Shown: piece after piece, positions 12,095 through 22,194 of the stretch
Position numbering within the stretch: the first letter of the stretch is position 1
How the letters are laid out: each line of letters starts with the position of its first letter
Source: Metellina segmentata
Lineage: Eukaryota; Arthropoda; Arachnida; Araneae; Tetragnathidae
Assembly (NCBI GenBank): GCA_947359465.1
Contig: OX375877.1
Coordinates: 52,738,744-52,802,743 of the forward strand
Direction of reading: 5' to 3'
DNA: 64,000 nucleotides
Program-made: the position numbers and the translations under genes
The notes under the pieces: model-generated
Databases searched by the model: none
Seen by the model: the letters and a program-made list of their open reading frames with translations, nothing else
What the model was told of the DNA's origin: nothing

Positions 12095-12576
12095 TAGGGA
12101 TGCGACATCAATGTTTTTAACATCGATGTATTGGAGTCAATGTTTTTGTAACATCGATGTTTATACTTATCGATGTTTTATTTAAAAAAAAGTACCGTTA
12201 TAAAAATAAAAAAAATAACTAAGTAGCATAATTTTTATAATCAGCAAATTGAACATGCTTTTAGACCAAAGTGTCCAAGGGTGAAGGGTTTGAAAAGTAG
12301 GGATGCGACATCGATGTCAATGTTTTCAAAACATTGATGTTTAAAAAAACATCAATGTTTTGAAAACATGTTTTAATTTTGAACATCGATGTTTTGCTGT
12401 TGATGTCGCATCACTAAGTGCTAAACCAGTTTTAAGAAATAGGGATAAAAGTTTAAATACACTGAATTTTAAGAACATTGATGTTTTTGGGGCGATGTGT
12501 TATCAACATCGATGTTTTAATTTTGAATATCGATGTTTCAAAACATCGATGTTTTGCTGTCGATGTCGTATCACTA
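12095..12576. mobile_element. Palindrome-rich hAT-like MITE, copy 1
   Basis: The termini are TAGGGATGCGACATC and the inverted GATGTCGTATCACTA. The body is dominated by AACATCGATGTT-type palindromes and includes an internal copy of the terminal sequence near 12299-12417. It matches the element at 61318-61878 over its whole length. The flanks GTTGCTAA and GCTGCCAC match only partly, so the target duplication is eroded. The termini and 8-bp duplication in the sister copy point to hAT; there is no transposase. Confidence 0.8.
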
Positions 12577-13950
12577 GCTGCCACAGCGATAAAGGTAAAC
12601 TGAAGCTGTGTCTTTTACTTCTCTAGCCTCTTCGAAACGTGTTCCTGATACCTAACTGTACAAATTACCCTAATTTTATCTTTCTTCTCTAATTTTTCCT
12701 CTCCTCTTTTCAGTGATTTTGGCACAGTTTAACTTTCACCTTCATAATTTTGTTATTAAGAAAAAATTCTTATTAATTCTGATGTGGAGTAGAGCAGTTT
12801 TCTGCCAGGTACTCTGTAAGTGATAAGTCTTTTCCGTACATACGACACAAGCACCAATTCAAACTACTTTTTCGAAAAGAAAAGGAAAAGCGTTCAAACA
12901 AAACAAAGCATTCTATTGCCATTTACTGCCTCGAAACTTTTTGGGAAAAGAAAGAACATAAACGAGGCGGTCGTTTGGTAATAAGGGATTTTGTCTTTCT
13001 GTGGAGTAAATAAATAGCTCATATTAGACCAATTTGCTGTTATCTTCATAAAAGTTCCTTTTCACACTTTCAATCAAGTCTGGAACAATGACAAAAAAGA
13101 ATTCCTCTCACTTTCGAAATAGGAGATTCAAGATATTTGTCATTTATGAATGGAGTTCAACGTAACATTTAATATGAAATCCAATAATTATAGCTTGCGA
13201 TATGTGAAATTTAACAGCCATTAAAGTTATTTAGCTCTTTGTTCGTATGTATTTAATAGAGGATTGTTCTAATGGTAGATCTTGTTTGAAAATTTAACTC
13301 AAGATCGGTGGTTTGTTTATACGTATATACTTATGCTAATTTCTCATAATAAAACGCCAATTTCTTCAAAAGATATTAAAAAATCGATTCAATTTTAAAA
13401 ATCATTAACTATATCTTTTTATATCTTTTCCTCATATCTTTCGAGCTAGATGTATTGATCTAGTGTGACGTTAATTGAAAAATACCATACCATATCATAC
13501 CTCAGATCTTATGTTTTTAAAATTCGACATAGTTTCATGATTAGAATTTCAATTTTGTCTATTATCCTGCTACTGTAGCAATATTATTTTATTATTTGTT
13601 TTGTTGTGTATAAATTAATTAGGTAAATTTTTTCGAATAATAATTTTATTCCAACATCGCTAAAACGTTGTTACTACGGATATGAATTTACAATGAATTA
13701 ATACCACAGATATTACAATATTATGTGAGGAATTATCAATGAAAACAAAGCAGATGGTAAGATAAAATGTTATTTCTCAACCGTCAAAAAGCTTTCTCAT
13801 AATGCTTGACGGGATTACCTTAAAATGTAGTTTACAGTCGTTTTCGCAACTGAAGTCCAATCTAATTGGTTTTGACCAATCAACAACCAAAATTCGGAAT
13901 TTGTTCTTAGGAATTTTTTTTATTCGAGAAGTGTTTTGTTGCTAGGAATG
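12577..13950. other. AT-rich DNA, no gene seen
   Basis: No domain, RNA gene or long repeat. Short motifs near 13.49 kb repeat ATACCATA-type steps. Confidence 0.5.
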
Positions 13951-14614
13951 TACATCCGTCAAAATAAAAAACGACTCACCCGATTGCAATTACACAGTTT
14001 ACATCGCAGAGCAAAACGGAAGGTGGCAATCGATAGGGATGAATGCTTTCTACAAATATCAATATTTAAAATTTGTCTAAGGGGCCGTCTTCATATTAAA
14101 TTGGGTGATTTCTCCGAAAATTTCAATACAAACTCTCATCTTTTATCACAAATTTGGATTTTACATACTATTTCAGGCGGAATTAGAAAAAGTTCATCAA
14201 TGTTGTTGAATTTTTCACCAATTTTTAAGTGTTTGAAAATTAGATCTCCTAATGCAAAATTGGTGTTTTACGTTTTTTGTTATATTGGCTAAAAACATTA
14301 ATTTTCTTTGGAAATTGTTTTTAAATCCTTTGCTACTCAAAAACCCAAACACAATCTATACACATTTTAGTTGTCAAACTAAAGTTTACTATTTTTTATT
14401 ATTTATAAAATTAATATTCATAAAAATTATGAATAGGGGCAAAAATTATAAATAGGGTTATTATAGGGGGACCTGGGCAAATTTTGACTCCATGCAATTC
14501 AACTGTTACTGAAACATCAGAATTCCAAATTTCAGCTGATCACGTGCATAATTAGTAGCGCAGTGAGACTGCAAAATTCGATGATTATTATCGTTAATGG
14601 GGATTGTTCACAAA

Positions 14615-14770
14615 GTGAAAACAGAAATTTCTGCCATCAGATCCTGGGATTCAATCAGAATGGATTCTGACTTTGTCACCATCTTAATGGACTCCATACT
14701 AAGGCGCCTGCAACAGGTCATTGACTGCGACGGCCACTACACGTCTTTATTAATATTTATAATGAGATAG
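14615..14770 (+). pseudogene. Tc1-like transposase C-terminal remnant
   Basis: A frame of 51 codons ends at TAG 14768-14770 and contains AIRSWDSI, then FVTILMDSILRRLQQVIDCD. This resembles the last 40 or so residues of Tc1-family transposases, where a helix reading like SMPRRLQAVI precedes the terminus. DNA-binding and DDE residues are missing. It lies between the long inverted repeats of the same element and just inside the right arm, as expected for a 3'-retained deletion derivative. It is too short to act. Confidence 0.65.
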
Positions 14771-14827
14771 AACTCCGAACATTTATACGCTCCCTCAATG
14801 GTTTTTATGGATTTTCTCCTTCAATTA

Positions 14828-14841
14828 GACGCGCGCGCGTC
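14828..14841. repeat. 14-bp alternating GC palindrome
   Basis: GACGCGCGCGCGTC, perfect palindrome at the inner edge of the right arm of the Tc1-like element. Its counterpart is absent from the left arm. Confidence 0.9.
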
Positions 14842-15090
14842 GTTTTTCATTATTTTTTCATAAAATCCGCCTGAAATTGTGTGTAGAATCCAAATTTTTG
14901 ATAAAAGATGGGGGCTCGTATTGAAAATATCGGAGTAAGCACCCAATATAATATGAAGACGGCCCCTTAGACAAATTTTAACTATTGATATTTGTAGAAA
15001 ACATTATCCCTATCAATTGCCACCTTCCGTTTTGTTCTGTGATGTAAATTGTGCAATTGCGGTCGTGGGAGTCATTTTTTTTGACAGGTG

Positions 15091-15390
15091 TACAAGCATT
15101 TTCAGAGCATTTCAGGTTCCTCTTCTTCTATGGCCTGCACGTTCCCCGGATATGTCGCCCATTGAGAATGTCTGTGATTACATCGGTCGGCGACTCGCTC
15201 CTACCGCTCGTCGGGCAGAGAGTAAGGATGAACTTTGGCATCAAGGGCCATCTGGAATTCCATTCCTCAGCATGACATTCAAAATCTGTATGATTCGTTG
15301 CAACGACGTGTACTGGCTCTCATCGCTGCGCGTGGCGGCTGCACAGAATATTGATTTTCGGCATTATCTTTCTTTTATTACTCTGTAAAT
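15091..15390 (+). pseudogene. Tc1-like transposase relic, second family, copy A
   Basis: Reads LLLWPARSPDMSPIENV then CDYIGRRLAPT, the region of the catalytic Glu in Tc1 transposases, and after a frame change the C-terminal PRRV.ALIAAR-type end (about 15300-15345). The same sequence occurs at 56.6-56.95 kb (copy B), with the breaks at different places. The 3' flank continues to about 16265 but is split by a hAT-like element at 15454-16217. The left part is cut off by the long-TIR Tc1-like element. Non-functional. Confidence 0.8.
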
Positions 15391-15453
15391 TTGATCGTTT
15401 ATTTGATCCACTATAAGTAATACTTGGAATAAATGTCATTTATTTCTGATGAT

Positions 15454-16217
15454 TAGGGCAACTTTTTGCAACAAATGCAACTTGTTTTCACGCGTTCTAC
15501 GCTGCATGTAAAGAACTAAAACCAAAATTCCTCCTACATGGGGTGTATTGTAAGTGAGTTATAACCGCAACATAAATGCAACTTTTTAAAATATAGCTTA
15601 AAATTAATTAATATCAAATTACTATTTCATTTTTTGCTCTCTGAATCAACCATTCGATCACATGTGTCTGATCTTGCGAACGTCGAAGTATTGAGGATCA
15701 AACAAGTACATGGAAAGAAGGTGTTCGTCCTAAGACGACAGTGAAATAAATGGCAAGAAATACTTTAACACATTGGTTGGCACTCTTGATAATCCAGATG
15801 AAACTTGCGTAATCGACTGCAGAGTTTGCGAGGTGAGTTTCGATCTTTCAATATGTCTTTCGCCTTGTAGAAGACGTTTAAAAATCTCTGAATGTTGAGC
15901 GAAAGGATTTTGCGCTTCTACTATCCGATACAGCACATTATATGACTGAGGCTAGCGCAGGTTTTCAGTGTTAAAGAAATTACTGGTGTCAAGGATCGGT
16001 CACTCAACGTTCTTCTGTATTTCAGTATGTATTATAATCCTGCTGTACACGACTAAAAATGTCAATATATTTTGAATTTTTTTTTCATTTTTTACGAGTA
16101 ATTTATTTTAGAATTTAGTGTATAAAAAATAAATGCAACTTCATATCCATAAATGCAACTTTAGGGAATGATAAATGCAACATTTCCCATTTTTACTGCA
16201 ACAAAAAAGTTGCCCTA
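15454..16217. mobile_element. hAT-like non-autonomous element, TAGGGCAAC termini
   Basis: Ends TAGGGCAACTTTTTGCAAC and inverted TAGGGCAACTTTTTTGTTGC. Flanked by TGATGAT at 15447-15453 and 16219-16225; over 8 bases CTGATGAT and TTGATGAT differ once, as for hAT. Subterminal AAATGCAAC motifs occur twice near the left end and three times near the right, all in one orientation. A frame at 15730-15936 (minus) has no domain I can name. Removing the element restores the 3' region of the Tc1 relic as seen at 56.98 kb. Confidence 0.8.
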
Positions 16218-16343
16218 TTGATGATTAATTCATAGTTTTGCAATTTTGACAAACAATAGTGTACATCAGAGACACATAATAGACCCGTAATGAAGCGTGT
16301 TTTGAATTTAACAGTATATGAATCGATTTCCCGAAAGTAGGTA

Positions 16344-16662
16344 GAGGTTGGGAAGCCCAGTTGGAAGAGCGTCAGATTAGCAACCAGAGGGTTTGAGTTC
16401 GAAACTAGATCCAGCCAAACATCGTTCGTGTTCACGGGGCCCTTGTGCAATTTAAATCTGTCATAACCTCAAATGTTCTCACGTCGGCGTAGTGTGGAAA
16501 TTTGGACAGTGGGGTGTCAGCTCAGAAGCTGTTACCGTCATCTGACCGTAGCTCAAAATTACTAGGCGATGCCCTTGGATCTTTCCCTTTGGGATTTATC
16601 CTGAACTGTCAACAAAAACACGTTGTGTCGCTCTAGTGCGACGTTAATTAATTACCTATGTA
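16344..16662 (+). mobile_element. tRNA-derived SINE, head Y + middle + tail T2
   Basis: The head contains AGCCCAGTTGGAAGAGCG (A-box region) and GAGTTCGAAAC (B box). The middle module has AGCTCAGAAGCTG and ATCTGACCGT. Tail T2 has CTTTCCCTTTGGGATT and CTCTAGTGCGACGTTAATT. A 13-bp duplication with one mismatch flanks it: CCGAAAGTAGGTA at 16331-16343 and CCCAAAGTAGGTA at 16663-16675. This is the most complete Y-type copy here. Confidence 0.88.
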
Positions 16663-16848
16663 CCCAAAGTAGGTATTGAAAACTTTTAAGAATCGTATTG
16701 CTAGAAAATTTAGTTTCGTAGTGCTTGTTTGCTTAGTATACGTATAACAAGTACATATAGGGTGGGACACGAAAAAATAACCCGTCTCGATCTCGTTTAT
16801 GTATGTGGAATATCATGAGATACATGGCTTAAACCTCCACATGACTTT

Positions 16849-17192
16849 GACGAGATATCTCGTCTATTAAGAACTGACCAATTTTATTAATGCCAAGGTA
16901 TCTAGTCATCAAGATATTGCATATATTTTGATGATTACGAGATCATGAGCTAGGCAGTTTTCTTCTAACAACGCGATATATCGTCCCCATCACGATCGGG
17001 TAAGTTTTCTTCTAATGACGAGGTATCTCGTCCTTCAAGAACTGATCAATTTAGTCAATGAATCTCGTCATCAAGATATTACCGACATTTTAATGCTTAC
17101 GAAATCAAGATCTAGGCAGTTTTCTTGGAATAACGAGATATCTCGTCCATCAAGATCTGGTCAGTTTTCTTCTGATGACGGTATGCCTCGTC
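16849..17192 (+). repeat. Higher-order repeat on the palindrome GACGAGATATCTCGTC
   Basis: Seven boxes related to the perfect 16-bp palindrome at 16849-16864 start at 16849, 16892, 16970, 17017, 17054, 17132 and 17177. The box types cycle A-B-C-A-B-C-A, with a higher-order period of about 160-168 bp. Linkers read AGTTTTCTTCTAATGA or CATCAAGATATTG. Boxes 1 and 4 (type A) and 3 and 6 (type C) resemble each other more than their neighbours. The last box runs up to a hAT-type MITE. No protein function is assigned. Confidence 0.82.
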
Positions 17193-17207
17193 CACAGAAC
17201 CACCAAG

Positions 17208-17421
17208 CAGTGACGGATTTAATGGAGGGCTGTAGGGGCTATAGCCCATGGCGGCAAAATGTTTTGGAGAAATTCCGAAGGCACAAGTCACAACAATAAA
17301 AACAAAAAGTAAACAAACAAATAAATAAAAAGGTTTACCAATTAAAATATAACAATAACATGCAGAGGGGGCGGCAAGTTGTTGGTAGCTCAGAGGCGGC
17401 TGTAGTATAAATCCGCCACTG
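17208..17421. mobile_element. Short hAT-type MITE (CAGTGRCGGATTTA ends)
   Basis: The left end CAGTGACGGATTTA matches the inverted right end CAGTGGCGGATTTA. Flanks CCACCAAG (17200-17207) and CCACCAGA (17422-17429) share six of eight bases, fitting an aged hAT target duplication. These termini are characteristic of hAT-Tip100/Zaphod-type elements. The centre is A-rich with AAAC and AAAT steps and has no coding capacity. Confidence 0.78.
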
Positions 17422-17429
17422 CCACCAGA

Positions 17430-18935
17430 ACGTAAGTTAAAAACGTAAGGTACAGCTCCCTACCGTTAACAGAAGATGTTGAAAATGCAAAATGATCTTG
17501 AACATTAATGTACCTCTGTGCACATCATAGCTCATTTTGTGACACTCGGTGCCACTTACCGACATCAGTCAATCGAAAGTTTTGTACAGCAACCCGAATT
17601 TTTTCATTCAGTTCTATTTCCGTGTGATTGTTGCATAACATACACTTTTCCTTTGAAGTTTCTTCATGGGTAAAAAACCCCATAGGCACTAGACAGGTCC
17701 ACCGAACGAGAAGGCCACAGCTCGGTTGACAGTGAAGACCTCATGAATTCCAATCTGGTATTCACCAGACGTGTGACAGGTCATTCAGTCCTGCTGGAAG
17801 AAGCAAGTTCCTCACTGACATCTTGACTGCACATACAACAAGACACGCAACGAGATGGAGGCGGGTTGCTTTTTCGTGGCACATATATATCTTGTACTGT
17901 ATAATAAATTGTGTATTTACTAACATTATTTTGTTTAATTATTTAATTGATTGTTGTTTAATAATTTGTTTGCTACTGTTTTTTTTTATAACCATATTTA
18001 GAAGCTATAAGTTTGTAATTTAATGTAGTCAGGTTTACTAATATGTGGATTTAAATACCACCAGTTACGAATAGAGCCAGGGGTGCACACTTGATCGTCC
18101 TCAAGACTTTTATAAACAACAATATCTTTGTGTAACAAATTGAATTTAAGAAATCGCGTGAAAAGGTTGTGGTCATTTTATCTTTGTTTCAATCAACAAA
18201 CATTTTACCGACATTATTCTTTGTTCCAAAATCAAGTGTGTCCCATCATTTTTGACAGTGTGTAAAATATAATAAACACTGAAAATATTTTATACTTCTT
18301 ATTAATAAAAGTTTTTGTTTGCTTTTGTATTAAATACAGTTTCGGTCTGTTTTGAAGTAGACCCTCGTTTCTGGTAGAACGCTATAAAACTACTAAATAC
18401 TCCAAAGCAATAAATTTGACTTTACAAACTTTGATTCTTCTACATTCAAGGTTCACTTGCTTGTCTCGACATATTAATCATCTCAAATTACAATCTCCAG
18501 AAAGCTTACTACAGCAATTTTGTTCCCAAAAGATTAAAATCCTGAGTGTAATCCTGAATGGAACGTTTTTTGTAATATTTTACCTAGTTATTTGCTATTC
18601 CGCTACTATACCTCGTAGTTTACAAGCCTACTATAACTTTCTAATTGGTATAAAAAAGTTTTTATCCCACTCCGGACCTTAGGCTTTTTGCCAATAAGTC
18701 TATCTTGCAGTTTAATATAGTCGAGAAACAGAAATAAAATATGTGACTCTGTCAGAAACATTATGCGACATCAGCAAGATTAGTGCAGATATTGTGCTGA
18801 CTGTCATGTCTGAAAGACCACCCAGAGGACTAGTTGGAGAGCTCGACAAGCCGATTTGGTTGAGATGATTTTGCAGCTAGTCATGTCCAATGAGAATACG
18901 AAAACAAGCAACTCCTATAGCTGGTTCTTGGTAGA
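17430..18935. other. Mostly AT-rich DNA; possible decayed Tc1 end
   Basis: At 18230-18262 the text AGTGTGTCCCATCATTTTTG followed by ACAGTGTGTA resembles a Tc1-like right terminus ending in TA. A weak counterpart (GGTGGGACACG) lies at 16761. I could not read a transposase between them, so this is only a hint. The 88-codon frame at 18416-18682 has no known domain. Confidence 0.35.
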
Positions 18936-18939
18936 TCTT

Positions 18940-19180
18940 TCTGCAACTGAGACCTTAGCAAGAAGTTCCAGTCTTTTTCTATAGCTATAAATTGGTGAAA
19001 ACTGACAAAAGTTTTTTGTGTCGGCATAGTGCAAACAAAGAACTGTTTCAAAAAGACAAAAAAAAATCCTAGAAAAGCTTCCAATTGTGTAAGTACTGGA
19101 ATTCCCATCTTGACAGTGAGATATACCACAATCGGCCCACACACTAATATTATTTTGATAATTGATTTCGAACAGAAAAA
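18940..19180 (+). repeat. Decayed copy of the GC-rich segment at 19.4 kb
   Basis: Shares GTGCAAACAAAGAAC, GCTTCCAATTGTGTAA and ATATACCACAATCGGCCCA with 19500-19650, with large indels between. This copy is much richer in A and T and has lost the open frame of its partner. Confidence 0.55.
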
Positions 19181-19239
19181 ATGGTAATTCAATGCATTTA
19201 AATTTAATAAGTATAAAATACATGTGTACGTAAAAACCA

Positions 19240-20010
19240 TCAGTTACGAAAAAAGCGCCTTATTTAAATGGATTATCTGCGGGGTTTTGTTTAGTTGTGC
19301 CCCAGAATGCCCCGTGGGGTTTATTCCTTCTCTTTCTTTTCGAGTCGGCGTGTACCAACAAGAGCTAAGTGTTCTTTCAAAAAAATAAAGTGCAGGTCTC
19401 ATCATAAACAAGAATGTGCGTAAGAGAGTCAATTTGCAACGCCGGATGTTACCGACAAAACACTCTCGCGCAAGACCAACCAGTTCCTCTTCCCTTTTCA
19501 AGTGCGAACAAAGAACCCTGTTCCAGCACGGCGTTTCAAAAGACCGAAACCCGGTCCCAAAGAGCCTCCACATTGTGTAAATACTCCAATTCACTCGTCA
19601 ATAATGCCACTTTGTGTACGAGAGGGATACCACAGTCGGCCCAAACCACCACACCCAGACTCCGATTCCGATATCCACTCTCGTTTGTGTCCAAGACAAG
19701 AAAGGAAAAGTGACACAAGGGGCGAGGTGTGCTCTTACCTCGCCGACACCTCCATAACTTGTGCTCCCCGCATAACATTTCAAAATCGTAATTCAGAAGA
19801 TAACCACCTGAGCGCGGTCAGCACCACACCCGGTCTATAACACACACCCTGAGGACATCCACCTCCAAGGTTGCCGTTACGAAATGGGTTTTTCGAAGTC
19901 AGATTCAGGAAGAAAAGACCAATTTTTAAGACCGAGTAAACGGCAGGGTGTTGCATTACACCAGGTCCGGCCAACCCAAACCGTTTTGGGGGCCGCATAC
20001 TCGAATTCAC
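19240..20010. other. GC-richer segment with overlapping open frames, probably repeat-derived
   Basis: Base composition rises clearly above the surroundings and open frames of 60-116 codons occur on both strands over the same bases. The plus frame at 19502-19840 is Pro, Arg and Ser rich. A decayed homologue lies immediately upstream, so the segment has been duplicated. I recognise no domain. It could be part of an unknown element or an old exon; the overlapping opposite frames argue for composition rather than selection. Confidence 0.35.
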
Positions 20011-20096
20011 ATAAATGATTGAAGTATGGGCTGTATATTGAACGTGTACATTGTTTTAAATTTATTGCCTCTTCTTCCATGACAACAGCAAAAAAC

Positions 20097-20104
20097 ATAA
20101 TAGT
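20097..20104. repeat. Left target duplication of the hAT element
   Basis: ATAATAGT. The right partner is ATAATA at 20755-20760 continued by GT at 22169-22170, because a Tc1-like element inserted at the TA of the duplication. Confidence 0.9.
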
Positions 20105-20754
20105 CAGGGCTCGAAATAAGCCACGGCAATCACGGGAAATGCCGTGAGCTTAGCTCAAATCGCAGCGAAGATCAACGGTTCCCACGGCAAGTTTTGCTGC
20201 GAGTATTTGAAACCGCATGTTTCTACATTTCTCCTCCAAATACAAGCTAACAAAAAATTAAAAATAAAGAAACTATGTGCCTCAATGAGGATAAATGCGG
20301 ATGGTCCTTTGCTTTCAGATTTTAAGGCTGATCGAGCAGTTCAGAAATGGTTTCGTGCATGTGATCGCAGACTTTCCTTTTAGCTATGTAGTTATGAAAC
20401 AACTGCAATTTTCTCTAGCCTAATTATTGACTGATGCCTTCGGAAACTTGATAATAAGGAAATAAACGTGTGTCTACAGTATATTATTTGAGCGTTTCTT
20501 TTTTTTATATCTCAGATGTATTTTAGGGTTTCATATGCAATTGCAGAAAGCTGACAAGAAAAGTGAAGTTTTGTTTTTCTTCTCATGCATTATTCATTCA
20601 AATGTTTTAAAATTTAGCGAAAAATTTGCAACTGCAATTTACCGTTGTAACGGAAATTTTAGGTTTTGCCATGAGCTGAATAGTTTTTGCCGCCAGCTTA
20701 TAAAAACTTACGGCTATATTTGGTGCCAGCTTCAAACTCTTATTTAGAGCCCTG
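20105..20754 (+). mobile_element. hAT element, deletion derivative, 650 bp
   Basis: The ends CAGGGCTCGAAATAAG and inverted CAGGGCTCTAAATAAG are typical hAT termini. The 8-bp target duplication ATAATAGT is perfect once the Tc1-like insertion at its right copy is removed. The left half keeps a fragment resembling the C-terminal end of a hAT transposase; the rest is AT-rich. It cannot be autonomous. Confidence 0.9.
20144..20383 (+). pseudogene. hAT transposase C-terminal fragment
   Basis: Open frame ending at TAG 20381-20383. Its last 45 residues include LCASMRINADGPLLSDF followed by AVQKWF, resembling the end of the hAT dimerisation region in zinc-finger-862-like hAT transposases, where MRI..NGP...F is followed by a W-containing helix. 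The first 25 residues lie in the terminal inverted repeat and are probably not coding. The BED finger and catalytic core are missing. The assignment comes from pattern memory and needs a profile search. Confidence 0.5.
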
Positions 20755-20925
20755 ATAATACACTCTAGAACAAAAAAAATCGACGCACCAAGAAGGAAAC
20801 ATCCGATTGCTTTGAAATTTCGTATGCAAAAATGTTTTGACCAAATATGCAAATGATTAAAATTTGGTGTCCAATGAATGAATAGTGCGATCTCCAGTGC
20901 ATCAGAACTGCGCATCCAGCAGATG

Positions 20926-20933
20926 TATATAAG
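20926..20933 (+). promoter_or_regulatory. TATA-like box of Tc1 copy 1
   Basis: TATATAAG lies 73 bases before the transposase ATG. The equivalent position in copy 2 reads TACACAAG, so the motif is lost there. Promoter function is inferred from position only. Confidence 0.5.
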
Positions 20934-21005
20934 GAGTTGTTCTTGAACTGTTGTTAAAAATATCTGCTGCATTGCGATTTAGGATACCTTTTAACGACTG
21001 AAAAA

Positions 21006-22020
21006 ATGCCTCGCCGCAGGATTCGAGATCATTACGAGCAACTTTCAGAGTTTGAAAGAGGTCGTATCATTGGATTGAAAGAGGCAGGTTGCGCAAATCG
21101 GAGAATCGCTTGTCATGAGAGTCGAAGCGATGCGGCGATTAGAAGATGCTGGCAAGAGTGGGTAGAAAATGGCAGATTTCAGCGTCATGATGGTAGCGGT
21201 CGACGTAGGGCCACAACAGATCGCGAGGACAGAGTGATTGTCAGATCAGCTGTCACAGCGCCTGATTCATCGATATCAACCATCAGTCGTGCGACACACA
21301 CACGAGTGTCCACCATGACCATTCACAGACGACTGAGACAGCAAAATCTTCGCTCGTACCGACCGTTACGCCACCTGCCACTCACGCCTGCACACTGTCG
21401 AGCCAGATTACAGTGGTGCTTGGCTCGATCAGGCTGGAATGATGCTGACTGGGGACGTATAGTCTTTAGCGACGAATCCCGCTTCCAACTGTGTCCTGAC
21501 GATCATCGAAGACGTGTCTGGAGACGCCCGGGGCAGCGTGCCGATCCTGCTTTCACTATTGCACGCCACACGGGCCCTCAACAAGGAGTTGTGGTCTGGG
21601 GTGCCATTTCCCTTGATAGTCGGACCCCTTTGGTCGTCATTAGAGGTACACTTACTGCACAGCGGTACGTTGACGACATTCTGAGACCCTGTTTTGCTAC
21701 CTTTCATTTCGCAGTACCCTTGGCTTATTTTTCAGCAAGACAATGCCAGCCCAACTACGGCACGTGTTGCTATGAACAGTCTTCACGCTTGTCAAACACT
21801 TCTTTGGTCAGCCAGATCACCAGATCTCTCTACCATCGAGCATGTCTGGGATATGATGGGAAGGCGACTGCATCCGGTAGGGAATGTTGATGACGTAGTC
21901 CGACAATTGGAGCAAATTTGGCAAGAAATATCGCAAGAGACCATCCGGGAGCTTTATAGGTCTATGTCACGCCGTGTGGCAGCTTGCATCCAGGCTAGAG
22001 GCGGGTCAACACGTTATTGA
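21006..22020 (+). pseudogene. Tc1-like transposase, one frameshift
   Basis: Cut-and-paste transposase of the Tc1/mariner superfamily. ATG at 21006 is the natural start (MPRRRIRDHYEQLSEFERGR). Residues 15-60 form a helix-turn-helix, and a second DNA-binding part follows (STISRATHTRVSTMTIHRRL). The catalytic Asp is in VFSDESRF (about residue 155). Near 21690 the frame moves from phase 0 to phase 1; the rest (21694-22020) carries IFQQDNASP with the second Asp and SPDLSTIEHVWD with the Glu, and ends ARGGSTRY, TGA. Only 32 residues separate the second Asp and the Glu. Combined length is about 338 residues, normal for the family. The net shift is +1 or -2 bases and is identical in copy 2. Confidence 0.93.
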
Positions 22021-22040
22021 GCTCGTTACTGTAACTCTGA

Positions 22041-22046
22041 AATAAA
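22041..22046 (+). terminator. Poly(A) signal of Tc1 copy 1
   Basis: AATAAA 20 bases after the transposase stop codon, inside the element. Confidence 0.5.
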
Positions 22047-22194
22047 TCATTCAATTGTTCTGAAATTTTAATCATTTTCTATTCTGTACCCAATTTTCCT
22101 ATCCACCAATTTTTGTCTCCATCGGACAACTCCTCCTTGGTGCGTCGATTTTTTTGTTGTAGAGTGTAGTATGGTAGGTCTACAAAAGCACGTT

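Larger units (their letters stand above)
13953..15090 (+). mobile_element. Tc1-like element with ~240-bp inverted repeats, internally deleted
   Basis: The left arm (13953 to about 14192) and right arm (about 14853-15090) are inverted copies. Shared blocks include GGAAGGTGGCAAT, AAATTTGTCTAAGGGGCC, GTCTTCATATTA and ATTTCAGGCGGA. The ends, CATCCGTCAAAA and inverted CACCTGTCAAAA, abut TA on both sides (13951-13952 and 15091-15092), the Tc1/mariner target. A transposase C-terminus remains inside, so it is an internally deleted, non-autonomous copy. Its right end abuts another Tc1-like relic, into which it seems to have inserted. Confidence 0.8.
20761..22166 (+). mobile_element. Tc1-like transposon, copy 1 (1406 bp)
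   Basis: TIRs start CACTCTAGAACAAAAAAAAT on the left and, inverted, CACTCTACAACAAAAAAATC on the right; both continue into CGACGCACCAAG. TA duplications lie at 20759-20760 and 22167-22168. One transposase frame occupies most of the length. The copy sits inside the right target duplication of a hAT element. A second copy of the same family lies inverted at 23982-25358, about 1.8 kb away. Confidence 0.95.

Noticed and set aside
16761..18262. Single Tc1-like element bounded by GGGACAC-type ends
   Set aside because: The ends match only over about 10 bases, and the interval contains an unrelated repeat and a MITE; no transposase was readable.
20607..20972. 121-codon minus frame
   Set aside because: Runs across the border between the hAT element and the Tc1-like element, so cannot be a gene.
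21429..21707. 92-codon minus frame inside the transposase, repeated at 24442-24720
   Set aside because: Antisense shadow of the transposase in both copies.
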